64,000 nt of DNA from Lacticaseibacillus absianus (lineage in GTDB: Bacteria > Bacillota > Bacilli > Lactobacillales > Lactobacillaceae): positions 886,522-950,521 of the forward strand of contig NZ_JABEKX010000001.1 in NCBI RefSeq assembly GCF_013407595.1, given 5' to 3'. The position numbers were made by a program, and so were the translations under genes. The notes under the pieces were generated by a model. The model was given only the letters and a program-made list of their open reading frames with translations, was not told the origin of the DNA and made no database searches. Every line of letters begins with the position of its first letter. Position 1 is the stretch's first letter. Shown piece after piece: positions 29,203 through 37,549 of this stretch.

Positions 29203-29569
29203 TGTGCGTAGACTAAGCGGCATTTATCTGATCTGTGGCAAGACCGACTTGCGTCGCGGCATCGATGGTTTGGCTGGCGTGATCAAGGAAGAATATCAAC
29301 TTGACCCATACAGTCGAGCGCTATTTCTATTCTGTGGCACACGCAAGGATCGGTTCAAAGCCCTCTACTGGGCTGGTGATGGATTCATACTGCTCTATAA
29401 GCGGATCGAAGACGGCCGACTTCAGTGGCCAACGACCCAGAGTGAGGTGAAAAAGCTACACGCAAAACAACTAGAACGGCTGTTATCGGGCTGGGGACTG
29501 GAGTCCACAGTTCGGCCTTACTGTCCACAAAGACAGGCGCCGAATTCTGGTAAAGTGTCCACTAAATAA
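29192..29569 (+). CDS. tnpB: IS66 TnpB (copy C)
   Basis: 125 residues with YLICGKTDLRRGIDGLAG and FCGTRKDRFKALYWAGDG; intact TnpB of IS66. Confidence 0.88.
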   Translation: MLIDVRRLSGIYLICGKTDLRRGIDGLAGVIKEEYQLDPYSRALFLFCGTRKDRFKALYWAGDGFILLYKRIEDGRLQWPTTQSEVKKLHAKQLERLLSGWGLESTVRPYCPQRQAPNSGKVSTK

Positions 29570-29633
29570 AGCTAGGAAGCCTGTCGTATCAGTGGTACAC
29601 TCAGCCCATCTTGATGAATTGAGGTCCACGCCG

Positions 29634-31184
29634 ATGGCGAAAACGACTGAAGAATTACTCGAGCAGGCGCTCGAGAAAAATAGCGAACTTACCAAACAGG
29701 TTGGGAGTCTGACTGACCAAATTCAGGCCCTGACGGAACAGGTCGTATATTTAACTCGGAAACTCTACGGGTCTCATTCAGAGAAGCTGGTTGATCCGAA
29801 TCAGCTTTCTCTGTTGGAGGACAGTAGTGTTTTTACGGACCCAGAGCAGACTGGGGAACAAAGCGAAGAAGCAGTCGTAACGTCAACCCAGCGTAAAGCT
29901 AAACGGCGCCGCGTTGAAACCATTGATGTTAATCTACCGGTTGAAGAAACGGTTATTGAGCGCGAAAGCAGCGTTTGCGAACATGGACATCAGCTAATAA
30001 AGGTCGGCAAACACTTTGTTCGCCAGGTCGTGCAACACATTCCAGGTAGACTCTATGTTGAGAACATTTATGAAGCGACATACAAGTGCGCTGACTGTGA
30101 ACAATCCGATGGCGTCTCTCACCTGTATCAAGGCCAGGCGCCGCAGGCGTTGTTTCCTCACAGCGAGGCAACCCCATCATTAGTCACCGAGGTGCTTCAT
30201 CAGAAATATACTCTGGGGACCCCACTCTACCGCCAGAAATTGGAGTGGGCGCGTGATGGCCTGATCGTCAGCGAAACAACGATGGCCAACTGGGTCATTA
30301 ACGCCGCAGAAATCGTCAGACCAGTTTATGATCTTATGCATGAACATCTCTTATCGCAGCGATTTCTTCAGGGTGATGAAACACCATTCCAAGTGTTAAG
30401 AGAACCTGGCAAGTCTGCCAGGAGCAAGTCTTACATCTGGGTCGAGCGCAGTATTCGTCTCGCCGACCAGCAGGTCGTCTACTACGCATATGGCAATACC
30501 CGTTCCGGTAAGTTCGCCCAGCAAATTTACTCAGGTTATACGGGTGTCCTGCAGTGTGATGGCTACGCCGGTTATAATCTCCTCGGCGACAGCGTCATCC
30601 GGGTTGGTTGTTGGGCCCACGTAAGACGCAAGTTCTACGATGACGCCGCGAAGGTCAAAGGTAAGTTCACTCGCACGAAGCCTTTAGAGCTGCTCAACCA
30701 GATGTTCCATTCGGAAGAACAGTGGCGCCTTCTCTCGCCAGAGGAGCGTCTGAAGTGTCGACAGACCGACCTGAAACCGCTGATCGATCAGTTCTGGGCA
30801 TGGTGTGAACAAGCCGCTCCAGCGCCAAAGTCGCGATTGGGCGTCGCTTTGACCTACGCCTTGAATCAGCGCCAAATGCTCAACCGTGTCTTGGAGTTTG
30901 GCGAGATCGATCTGAGTAATAACGCTTCAGAGCGAAACATGAAGTCCTTCGTGATCGGTCGCAAGAACTGGTTGTTTGCGACGAGCCCGAAGGGTGCCGA
31001 GGCCAACGCCATCTGGATGACGATTGTTGAGACCGCAAAGGCCAACGGACTGGATCCAAGAACTTACATCGAACGTCTTCTGCACGAGCTGTCGCAGCTT
31101 CCCACTTCTCCTACGAGAGAACAAGCTGAGTCTTATTTACCTTGGAATCAGTATCTGAAGCCATCAAAACAAGAGATTGCTTGA
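29634..31184 (+). CDS. tnpC: IS66 transposase TnpC (copy C)
   Basis: 516-residue DDE transposase. A leucine-rich N-terminus (MAKTTEELLEQALEKN) leads to a zinc-binding region (CEHGHQL, YKCADCEQSD), then the catalytic domain with Asp in FLQGDETPFQV and LQCDGYAGYNLL and Glu in NNASERNMKSF. ATG 29634 is taken over the upstream GTG by comparison with copy B. Complete and without frame breaks. Confidence 0.92.
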   Translation: MAKTTEELLEQALEKNSELTKQVGSLTDQIQALTEQVVYLTRKLYGSHSEKLVDPNQLSLLEDSSVFTDPEQTGEQSEEAVVTSTQRKAKRRRVETIDVNLPVEETVIERESSVCEHGHQLIKVGKHFVRQVVQHIPGRLYVENIYEATYKCADCEQSDGVSHLYQGQAPQALFPHSEATPSLVTEVLHQKYTLGTPLYRQKLEWARDGLIVSETTMANWVINAAEIVRPVYDLMHEHLLSQRFLQGDETPFQVLREPGKSARSKSYIWVERSIRLADQQVVYYAYGNTRSGKFAQQIYSGYTGVLQCDGYAGYNLLGDSVIRVGCWAHVRRKFYDDAAKVKGKFTRTKPLELLNQMFHSEEQWRLLSPEERLKCRQTDLKPLIDQFWAWCEQAAPAPKSRLGVALTYALNQRQMLNRVLEFGEIDLSNNASERNMKSFVIGRKNWLFATSPKGAEANAIWMTIVETAKANGLDPRTYIERLLHELSQLPTSPTREQAESYLPWNQYLKPSKQEIA

Positions 31185-31190
31185 ACAACG

Positions 31191-31229
31191 AAGGGGCGTA
31201 ATCCGAGAATGCGGATTACGCCCCTTCTT
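31191..31229 (+). terminator. IS66 copy C terminator
   Basis: AAGGGGCGTAATCC pairs perfectly with GGATTACGCCCCTT (14 bp) across a short loop, just after tnpC. Confidence 0.8.
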
Positions 31230-31262
31230 AGTTTGCAAGGCGGTCGGTTATTGGGTGCTTAC

Positions 31263-31270
31263 ATCAATTT
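31263..31270. repeat. 8-bp target duplication, right
   Basis: ATCAATTT directly after IS66 copy C, identical to 28925-28932. Confidence 0.9.
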
Positions 31271-31506
31271 GCAGCAGCGGTGAAAGTGGTTCATGACATC
31301 GAGCAGTTACCGCTGAACCAAAATTTGAGTCTATTGTACAATCAAACCAGGACGCGCCTATATTTGGCTTACCACGAGCATCCTGGAGAGGAAATCAATA
31401 ATCAGTTCCTTTGCGCAAGCGTGGCAGGGAACCCGGTTTGCCGAAATCGGTCAGAAAAATCTCACTCGCTGGAAGGATTACGTGAAGAAAGAGAATCGAA
31501 AACATG

Positions 31507-32406
31507 ATGATTGAAGAAACGTTCAAACAACTGCGGCAAGAACGCCAACTCAGCTTGCGTCAAGTGAGTGCTGGTATTGTATCGGCCAGTACACTATCGC
31601 GTTTTGAGCAAGGGAAAACGCACTTATCAGCGGTCACCTTTATTCGGCTACTGGATCGGATGCAGGCAGACTGGTCGATTTTTATACCGTCAGAGAAAGA
31701 CGGCGCCGGGAATCTGCTGCAGGCGTTGTTGTATCAAGCCGATCAAGGTAACGAAAAAGCAGTTGAAAAATTTCCCGCGACAATTGAAAAAACTGAGGAG
31801 GCGGCAAACCATGCTGAATATCGTATTTTGTGCGACTTATTGTTGAAAAACAAGTTTAACTTGGAAACACATACGTTTAATCAATCAGTTGCCTTCGCAA
31901 TGACCAAGGTTCTTGATTCGACTGGATGGTCAACATTTAGTGCTGCCTTGGCCAAACAGTTGGTACACGTTACAACTTTACAATCACTGCCAACAGTGCT
32001 AAATGCTGCCGCCGGACAGCTGCAAAGACAGACGCCGCAACTACCGGTATTCTTTTCCCTGAGTGTTTTTATCCTTTATCAGGAAGGGGTGTTGCGGTTG
32101 CTGCGGGCGGATCAGGTAACTGTCGCGCGAACCGCTCTTGATGCGATTCATTCAGTTTTGCCCTTGACTGCTGAAGAGGATTTCACTTATTCCATTGTTA
32201 AGGAAATTTGCGCTAATGTTGAGGGCAAACAAACCGTCAGTTTTAAGCAGACGGCATTGACTCTGAATTTTTTGATGATTTCCCGGGCAGACAGAAATTT
32301 GCATGAGCTTGTGCCGCAGATTGCGCCGTTGATGAAACGGCAGCATTTCAGTACTGATTTGTTTGATGTTGGACAATTGTATGCTGACTACGAAACGGTT
32401 TCCTAG
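31507..32406 (+). CDS. Rgg/GadR/MutR-family transcriptional regulator
   Basis: 299-residue regulator. HTH_XRE at about residues 3-60 (LRQERQLSLRQVSAGIVSAS, TLSRFEQGKTHLS), then a helical repeat domain as in peptide-pheromone-binding Rgg proteins. Its start overlaps the stop of the split Rgg gene (TGATG), so both formed one operon before IS66 arrived. ATG 31504 is an alternative start one codon earlier. It ends 14 bp from the convergent end of the zinc-ribbon cluster, whose expression it may govern. No short pheromone gene was recognised nearby. Confidence 0.82.
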   Translation: MIEETFKQLRQERQLSLRQVSAGIVSASTLSRFEQGKTHLSAVTFIRLLDRMQADWSIFIPSEKDGAGNLLQALLYQADQGNEKAVEKFPATIEKTEEAANHAEYRILCDLLLKNKFNLETHTFNQSVAFAMTKVLDSTGWSTFSAALAKQLVHVTTLQSLPTVLNAAAGQLQRQTPQLPVFFSLSVFILYQEGVLRLLRADQVTVARTALDAIHSVLPLTAEEDFTYSIVKEICANVEGKQTVSFKQTALTLNFLMISRADRNLHELVPQIAPLMKRQHFSTDLFDVGQLYADYETVS

Positions 32407-32420
32407 TTGCAATGCATCAA

Positions 32421-33329
32421 TCACGGATTGCCGCTTGTAGTTGGCGCAGTGAGTTCTGCATAACTTTGGGTGGTACCATCATCCCAGGTTGCTGAGCCAT
32501 CAGGGTGTACAGTGCAAGTAAGAGCTCCAGTTTCTTTTTGAGTAACGAGCCACCCGCCCGCGACAGGCTTTGCGGTTAACGTATCTGCAATTACTGAATC
32601 TGCATGCGCCATTAGTGCAATTGCCTGAGCAGCATTAGTGATTACAGTAGATTGTGTCGAACCGGCGGTGCTATTTCCGGCAGCTTCATCGTTTTCTTGT
32701 GATGAACTCGATGATTCATTTGCGCTCTGAGTAGTGCTTCTCGCATCACCCTGCGAGGATTCTTGACTTTCCTGGTGCGGCGTGTTGATCTTGATTAGCT
32801 TCTTATCTGTCAGGTTCGCCGAAGTCACGCCATCTTTGCGGAATGCATAGTATGTGTAGGCCAAGGGGTAATGCTGGTTTAAATACAGAAAGATACCAGC
32901 ACCGACAAGAAATTGACCATTGACGTGGTCAAATATCTCAGTGATCTTCTTTGTCTCACCTGGCTTTACGGTGAGCAGACCGGTGAGTTTACTCACTTTT
33001 TTGTGTTCGGCGTCTGCGAAAATCATGAATTTGCTGCGGTCAAATTGGACAATCTTGTTGGTGTGGTTAGTCACTGCCATACGGATTGTGTCTTCCTCGC
33101 CGGGATTGGGGGCGCCGGTACTGTCTTCGGTGGCTTTGAAGGCAAAGTTGAACTTGGCGCGATCTGCTTTTGAGAGATCGGTGTAGTACACTTCCGAAAC
33201 AGTCTGTTTACTGATTTTACTTGTGTCGGTGGATTTTTGCGTTCCTTTTTTGTTGATCAGCTGACAGCCAGTCAGGACGAAAACGGCGACCACCAAACAG
33301 AAGAGAAGCAGGACAGATCTTCTTTTCAT
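32421..33329 (-). CDS. Lipoprotein, paralogue of the one at 37550
   Basis: 302-residue exported lipoprotein: MKRRSVLL start, hydrophobic core, lipobox LTGC with the lipid-carrying Cys near residue 22. The middle (about 45-190) is a beta-rich domain shared with the lipoprotein at 37550-38533 (QFLVGAGIFLYL versus QSLVGPGIFVYL; NLTDKKLI versus NLKDKKLI), reminiscent of DUF4352/DUF5067-type extracellular domains. A Ser/Gln/Glu-rich linker follows, then a small C-terminal domain (GGWLVTQKETGALTCTVHPD). ATG 33329 lies 5 bp after the stop of the zinc-ribbon gene upstream, so it is the last gene of the cluster operon. Function unknown. Confidence 0.78.
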   Translation of the reverse strand: MKRRSVLLLFCLVVAVFVLTGCQLINKKGTQKSTDTSKISKQTVSEVYYTDLSKADRAKFNFAFKATEDSTGAPNPGEEDTIRMAVTNHTNKIVQFDRSKFMIFADAEHKKVSKLTGLLTVKPGETKKITEIFDHVNGQFLVGAGIFLYLNQHYPLAYTYYAFRKDGVTSANLTDKKLIKINTPHQESQESSQGDARSTTQSANESSSSSQENDEAAGNSTAGSTQSTVITNAAQAIALMAHADSVIADTLTAKPVAGGWLVTQKETGALTCTVHPDGSATWDDGTTQSYAELTAPTTSGNP

Positions 33330-33333
33330 AGGA

Positions 33334-33699
33334 TTATCTTCTTTCGTTTCTTTCGGCTGCATGGTTACTGCGCACGGCGGCCACGATCATGGTGACGATG
33401 ATCGATACGAAAATACCGGTGAGAATGTTCTCTACCCAGCTCATTCCAGCAATGTGCGAAATGATTACCACAATTAATACAGTCACCCAGTAGATTAATT
33501 TATCGTCTGCGGGATGGGTATTATTTCTGGCTTGTGTTTGTGGCACAGATTGATTGGATTGGCCTTCGGCAGACTGTTGGGGAGCGGCTTGGTTAGGTTG
33601 GGACGATTGTTGCTGGTCAATAACCAAGCTATGCCCACAGGATGGGCAAAACTTTGCGTTTTCTTGAATCTTGGCTCCGCAATAAGGACAATAGTGCAT
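33334..33699 (-). CDS. Small zinc-ribbon membrane protein
   Basis: 121 residues. Zinc ribbon with Cys 4, 7, 18, 21 (CPYCG...CPSCG), a Gln/Ser-rich linker, and two hydrophobic helices (about 69-84 and 91-108). No extracellular domain of size. Unknown function; sits between another zinc-ribbon gene and a lipoprotein, within an apparent operon. Confidence 0.75.
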   Translation of the reverse strand: MHYCPYCGAKIQENAKFCPSCGHSLVIDQQQSSQPNQAAPQQSAEGQSNQSVPQTQARNNTHPADDKLIYWVTVLIVVIISHIAGMSWVENILTGIFVSIIVTMIVAAVRSNHAAERNERR

Positions 33700-33730
33700 A
33701 AGATCACTTCTTAACCGTTTTGTAGTGGAT

Positions 33731-34486
33731 CTAGTCGGTAACGTCGTACGTTACAGTACCGTCCCTCACCGAAAATATTGTTCGACTTTCATTATCTGGA
33801 TTGAGCACTTCAATTGTGATGCCATCACCGTAATTCTTTTGCAGATTGCTAGACATTTTTGTTACGCCGTCCGTGAATTGGGACCAATCATCATAGTAAC
33901 TTGAGTCTTGACCGTTTGCGATGATCTCTTCTGCTTCGCGGGCGAGATCGCTTTTTACATGAATCACAACAAGGTCTTTACTCTTGACGTCAAAGCTAGC
34001 GTACTGGGAAAATCCTTTATCTTCGAGCTGCTTGTTAAACTCACTGGTCAGATCTGCCCGTTTTTCCGCATCGCTTTTACCAAAACCGGACTTGCCGAGG
34101 AAGATGATCGTGATAGTAAGAACAACTGCGAGGCCTAAAATGATTATCCAAAATGAGTTTTTATTGGTGCGCTGGCCAATACTTGGGCTTTCAGTAACCG
34201 GTTGGGCAGCCTGTTGAGCCGGTGTACTCGTCGAATTAAATTGTTGGTAGGGGTTGCTGGCATTCACAGACGCTGGCCCATTGTCGGCTTCGGAGTTGGC
34301 GGATTGACTGTCGGCAGCGCTCTGATTCGCAGGTGTCGGCGTGGGAACATTGGCCGGCGGCGTTGCGGGTGATTCGGATATCAGGTTGGCCTCATCCGTG
34401 GCAATACCCAGTTTGGCGCCGCAACGAATGCAGAATTTGGCTTGGACCACGTTATGGTAACCGCATTTGGTACAAATCTTGATCAT
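33731..34486 (-). CDS. Zinc-ribbon single-pass membrane protein
   Basis: 251 residues. Zinc ribbon Cys 5, 8, 19, 22 (CTKCGY...CIRCGAKL), a Pro/Ala/Ser-rich cytoplasmic linker to about residue 108, one membrane helix (111-130), then 120 residues outside with a mixed alpha/beta look (VVIHVKSDLAREAEEIIA). The topology repeats that of the protein at 17219. SD GGAGAAATC-like sequence before ATG 34486. Function unknown. Confidence 0.75.
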   Translation of the reverse strand: MIKICTKCGYHNVVQAKFCIRCGAKLGIATDEANLISESPATPPANVPTPTPANQSAADSQSANSEADNGPASVNASNPYQQFNSTSTPAQQAAQPVTESPSIGQRTNKNSFWIIILGLAVVLTITIIFLGKSGFGKSDAEKRADLTSEFNKQLEDKGFSQYASFDVKSKDLVVIHVKSDLAREAEEIIANGQDSSYYDDWSQFTDGVTKMSSNLQKNYGDGITIEVLNPDNESRTIFSVRDGTVTYDVTD

Positions 34487-34519
34487 GATTGATTTCTCCT
34501 TCCAAAGACCAGAGTGGCT

Positions 34520-34966
34520 TCAGATATCCCCGAGCATGTGGCGAACGTTTTGTAGGTTTTGTTTTATCCAAGGGCTGCCTGGAATGAGCTTTTGCGCAGC
34601 GAGGGTCATTACATTACCATCTGTACCAACGATTTTTAGTTCAATTTGCGTTAACCGGTTTTTCCCTGTGGTGAACCTGGCAGAGAACTTAACCGGTTCA
34701 AAGGATAGGGAACGAATAGCGCTGAGCGGAATCAGCTTGTCCTCACCTGTCAACTGATAGTGGAGTGTAGGGCTCACGGCGACTTTCATAAACAAAAGAC
34801 CGGTTTGCTCAAAGCTAATGTAATACATGGTATTGATCAGACCGTTAACAATCCCGCCAAGAAGTACGTTGTTATGCAAGTCTGACTGCGCAAAGATGAT
34901 CTTGTCTGCATCGGCAGAAAACCCGAGCGACTGCTTGTAGCGAACAATTGTATCCAATGATGCCAT
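34520..34966 (-). CDS. PH-like domain protein of the zinc-ribbon cluster
   Basis: 148 residues, mostly beta strands with a C-terminal helix (WIKQNLQNVRHMLGD), resembling bacterial PH-like (YcxB/GRAM-like) domains. It has no zinc ribbon, signal peptide or clear membrane helix; one moderately hydrophobic stretch lies near 33-48. ATG 34966 overlaps the stop of the PrsW-like gene by one base, so the two proteins are probably made together. Domain assignment is by appearance only. Confidence 0.55.
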   Translation of the reverse strand: MASLDTIVRYKQSLGFSADADKIIFAQSDLHNNVLLGGIVNGLINTMYYISFEQTGLLFMKVAVSPTLHYQLTGEDKLIPLSAIRSLSFEPVKFSARFTTGKNRLTQIELKIVGTDGNVMTLAAQKLIPGSPWIKQNLQNVRHMLGDI

Positions 34967-36099
34967 TATGCTTTTCCTCCTGAAGTTATTTGCATACCTT
35001 GTTTCCGTGCCTGAATCTCTGCCAAGCCTTCACCCATGAGGTTATAGAGGAGCGCCCAGCCAACGATGGTGACAGTAATGATTGTGAGTAATTGGCTGTC
35101 GAGAATGACGGTCGCCTTGTCCCAAACCGCATGGAGCGCAATGGCCGCGGCAAAATAGCCGAGAAACTTTCCCTGGAAGAACGTTTTGCCGTCCAATGGG
35201 GCATTTCTCTTCACGGCGACTAACGCCGCACCGGTGATGGCGGTCCAGACAACATGGCTGCCAGTGGCGGTAATGGCCCGCAACAGAGCCACGTCCAGTA
35301 ATTCATCACCGGCGTTGTAGATGTAACCGGCCGTTTCGAAAGCCGCGAAGCCGGCGCCGATAGCGGCCCCAATGAGCATGCCATTTAGGATATAGGAATA
35401 ATTGCTCTTCTTAACGAAGTAGGCAACAATCAGCACTTTGCCCAGCTCCTCGGCAATGCCGATGCTGATGGTATCGCCCCAGGTGAAGGTGCCATAGTAC
35501 TGCTCCTGAGCTGAAAAAGAGACGAACTGGTAGAGGAACATGGTTACCAGCAGAGAAAGAACGCTGCCGAGAACAAACACCTTGAGGGTTTCGTAGAAGC
35601 TGATGTTTTTGTAGGCATTCATTTCGAAGAAAAACACCAGTGCGCTCAGAGGGACGGCGAAGGCCCCAGTTAAGATCACGCCTGGAATCATCAGTGCGTT
35701 GTTGTCGCTAACGGCCACAAACAGGAGACCGCAGAAGCTGATGGCGAATAGAGCGAAGACGCGGGCAAAAAGCCATGGACGGCCCCAGTCCGATTTAACA
35801 GCACTTAATGCGGGTGTTGTCCTTTGTGTACCCGCAATGAAGATTTCTTCGGCTTCTGCCTGGCTGTGCTTTTGAAAGACCTGAGAAAAGACGAGCTTCA
35901 TCGTGGCCGCCGCGGCCTTGGACGAAGTTACAAATTGGTTCGTCGCTGACGGAGTTGATGGGACAGACATCGTGGGGACCGGGCTAGGTTGAGACGTGTT
36001 GGGGGTTGGCGTAGCGCTGGTATGCAAGCGATAGCCGCATTTTGGACAAAACTTTGCACTGGGTTTAAGCGGTTTCCCGCAATTCGGACAGAATTTCAT
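34966..36099 (-). CDS. PrsW-like intramembrane protease with N-terminal zinc ribbon
   Basis: 377 residues. A zinc ribbon (Cys 4, 7, 18, 21) and a Pro/Ser/Thr linker precede a membrane domain of about eight helices. The domain shows PrsW-family catalytic signatures in order: EELGK (Glu 217-218), FAAFE (Glu 255), H282 and H323 with D327 (HAVWD). PrsW proteins cut membrane anti-sigma factors such as RsiW at site 1; the target here may be one of the single-pass zinc-ribbon proteins next door. The fused ribbon is not part of B. subtilis PrsW. Operon member with the beta-lactamase-fold gene 14 bases upstream. Confidence 0.82.
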   Translation of the reverse strand: MKFCPNCGKPLKPSAKFCPKCGYRLHTSATPTPNTSQPSPVPTMSVPSTPSATNQFVTSSKAAAATMKLVFSQVFQKHSQAEAEEIFIAGTQRTTPALSAVKSDWGRPWLFARVFALFAISFCGLLFVAVSDNNALMIPGVILTGAFAVPLSALVFFFEMNAYKNISFYETLKVFVLGSVLSLLVTMFLYQFVSFSAQEQYYGTFTWGDTISIGIAEELGKVLIVAYFVKKSNYSYILNGMLIGAAIGAGFAAFETAGYIYNAGDELLDVALLRAITATGSHVVWTAITGAALVAVKRNAPLDGKTFFQGKFLGYFAAAIALHAVWDKATVILDSQLLTIITVTIVGWALLYNLMGEGLAEIQARKQGMQITSGGKA

Positions 36100-36113
36100 A
36101 TTGAGCCCCCCCT

Positions 36114-37493
36114 TCAGTCGGCATCCAGCAAAATGTGGGAAAGTTTCTCACCCAGATTGCTTTCTGCTTCGATTTGTTCGCCGGAATGGCCATTTTGCGA
36201 CATGACGACAGCGACGAAGACGTGTCGGTCGCCTTGGACAATTGCCGCATCATTTTCCACGCCGTATTGCCCAAATTCACCAGTTTTGTTATAGATGGCC
36301 GTGGCATTGGTGATTTTTGCCGGCAGCTTTTCGTGGTTTTGATTGTTTTTCATAATGGCCATCATTTGGTTATCGGCCTCTTTGCTTATGAGCTTGCCGT
36401 TATTAATTAAGGTAAGCGCATCGCCTAGGTCCTGTACGCTGGTCATATTGTCTTTGCCAGCAGCTAAGGCATCGGTATCCATCATCTTGCGTTCGAGCAC
36501 AGTATCGGGGAACCCAAGCTTTTTGATTTCTTGGTTGACCACATCGAGACCGCCCAGATAATCGATCATGACATTGGCTGCCATATTGTCTGATTTCTCC
36601 ATCATGTGATCCATCACCTGACGATAGGAAAGAGTCGTGCCATCCGGCATGTTCTGCATATCGCCGGTGCCGCTGACTTTGTCGGCGCCAGCTACTGTAT
36701 ATGTATCCGCCAGATTGAGGTCGCCATTTTGTGCCTTGGCAAACGCCGTCACCATGATGAAAATCTTGATAATGCTGGCCGCTCTTTGCGGTCGATTGTT
36801 CTGTACAAAGTGTTTTAGATGGAGCTCGTCAGAAGCGGACACAAAGACGGAATTATCACCCGGAATCTGGCCCATTGTTTGGTTCACCGCAGCTTGTACT
36901 TCGTCGTAGAGTTGGGTGTTATACGACTTTGAGGAAGAGCTGGCTTTCTCGGAAGAAGAGCTGGCTGCTGCCTTGGTTTTACGCGCCGGAGACTTGCGGG
37001 TGGTTTTGGCCACTTTCGTCGTTTTTGGTGCGGCGGACTGGCGGAAGTATCGGTTATAAACCACCCAGCCAGTACCGGCCATCAGCGCGATGAGTACAAT
37101 AATAGCTAGAATAGCGGGAACTTTCCGGTGATTGGCAGGCGTGGCTGCTTGGGGAGGGACAGGCGGCTGATTGGGTGGCGTGCCTAGTTGTGGGCTTGCT
37201 ATGTCAGCAGCGTTCTTCTCCGGACTTGGCTGATTCGGTTCACTGGGAGCAGTCGGGGTATCCGGCGTGTTTTCCACTGACGAATCCATTGTTTGTGCTG
37301 GTTCCGGCTCGGCATCCGTAAATTCATAACCGCAGTTTTCGCAAAACTTGGAATCGAGAGCATTCAGATGGTGACAGCGGGGACATTCCTTCTTGTCTGT
37401 CTGGGTCGGCATACTTTTCGGTAGCTTTTTACCGCAATTCAAACAGAAATCGGCATCGGGCGGGTTTATGGCGCCGCAGTAGGGGCATTTCAT
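36114..37493 (-). CDS. Membrane-anchored beta-lactamase-fold serine hydrolase with two zinc ribbons
   Basis: 459 residues. Two zinc ribbons (Cys 3, 6, 17, 20 and 37, 40, 51, 54), a Pro-rich linker, one membrane helix (about 125-146), a basic Ser/Lys linker and an external class A beta-lactamase-like domain (about 190-459). All three active-site motifs are present: S240-I-I-K243, S301-D-N303 and K403-T-G405. No Glu166-type EXXLN motif is apparent, so a peptidoglycan D,D-peptidase or a penicillin-binding role is more likely than antibiotic hydrolysis. Cytoplasmic zinc ribbons joined to an external enzyme suggest signalling or assembly with the other ribbon proteins of the cluster. Confidence 0.85.
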   Translation of the reverse strand: MKCPYCGAINPPDADFCLNCGKKLPKSMPTQTDKKECPRCHHLNALDSKFCENCGYEFTDAEPEPAQTMDSSVENTPDTPTAPSEPNQPSPEKNAADIASPQLGTPPNQPPVPPQAATPANHRKVPAILAIIVLIALMAGTGWVVYNRYFRQSAAPKTTKVAKTTRKSPARKTKAAASSSSEKASSSSKSYNTQLYDEVQAAVNQTMGQIPGDNSVFVSASDELHLKHFVQNNRPQRAASIIKIFIMVTAFAKAQNGDLNLADTYTVAGADKVSGTGDMQNMPDGTTLSYRQVMDHMMEKSDNMAANVMIDYLGGLDVVNQEIKKLGFPDTVLERKMMDTDALAAGKDNMTSVQDLGDALTLINNGKLISKEADNQMMAIMKNNQNHEKLPAKITNATAIYNKTGEFGQYGVENDAAIVQGDRHVFVAVVMSQNGHSGEQIEAESNLGEKLSHILLDAD

Positions 37494-37549
37494 TGGATGA
37501 TCACATTCCTCTTCATATTTTTCCTGAATCGATGGAGCATTTGTGCTTT

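Larger units (their letters stand above)
28933..31262 (+). mobile_element. IS66 copy C, complete
   Basis: 2,330 bp bounded by GTAAGCACCTAATAACAGAC and its inverted partner ending ATTGGGTGCTTAC at 31262, with intact tnpA, tnpB and tnpC and a hairpin terminator. The perfect 8-bp duplication shows a fairly recent, simple insertion. Probably active. Confidence 0.93.
28306..31507 (+). pseudogene. Rgg/MutR-type regulator split by IS66
   Basis: The 5' part (28306-28932) encodes an N-terminal HTH (FFRQQRLDSNLTIHQVAHGI, AALSRFERGENE) and a helical ligand-binding region of Rgg/GadR/MutR proteins. IS66 copy C is inserted after NQF. Removing the element and one copy of its 8-bp duplication restores the frame, which continues from 31271 (AAVKVVHDIEQLPLNQN) to a stop at 31507, giving about 289 residues, the normal Rgg length. 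It sits directly upstream of a second Rgg-like gene and next to the zinc-ribbon cluster. The 278 bp upstream (28028-28305) hold only promoter sequence shared with the divergent nan operon. Confidence 0.85.
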
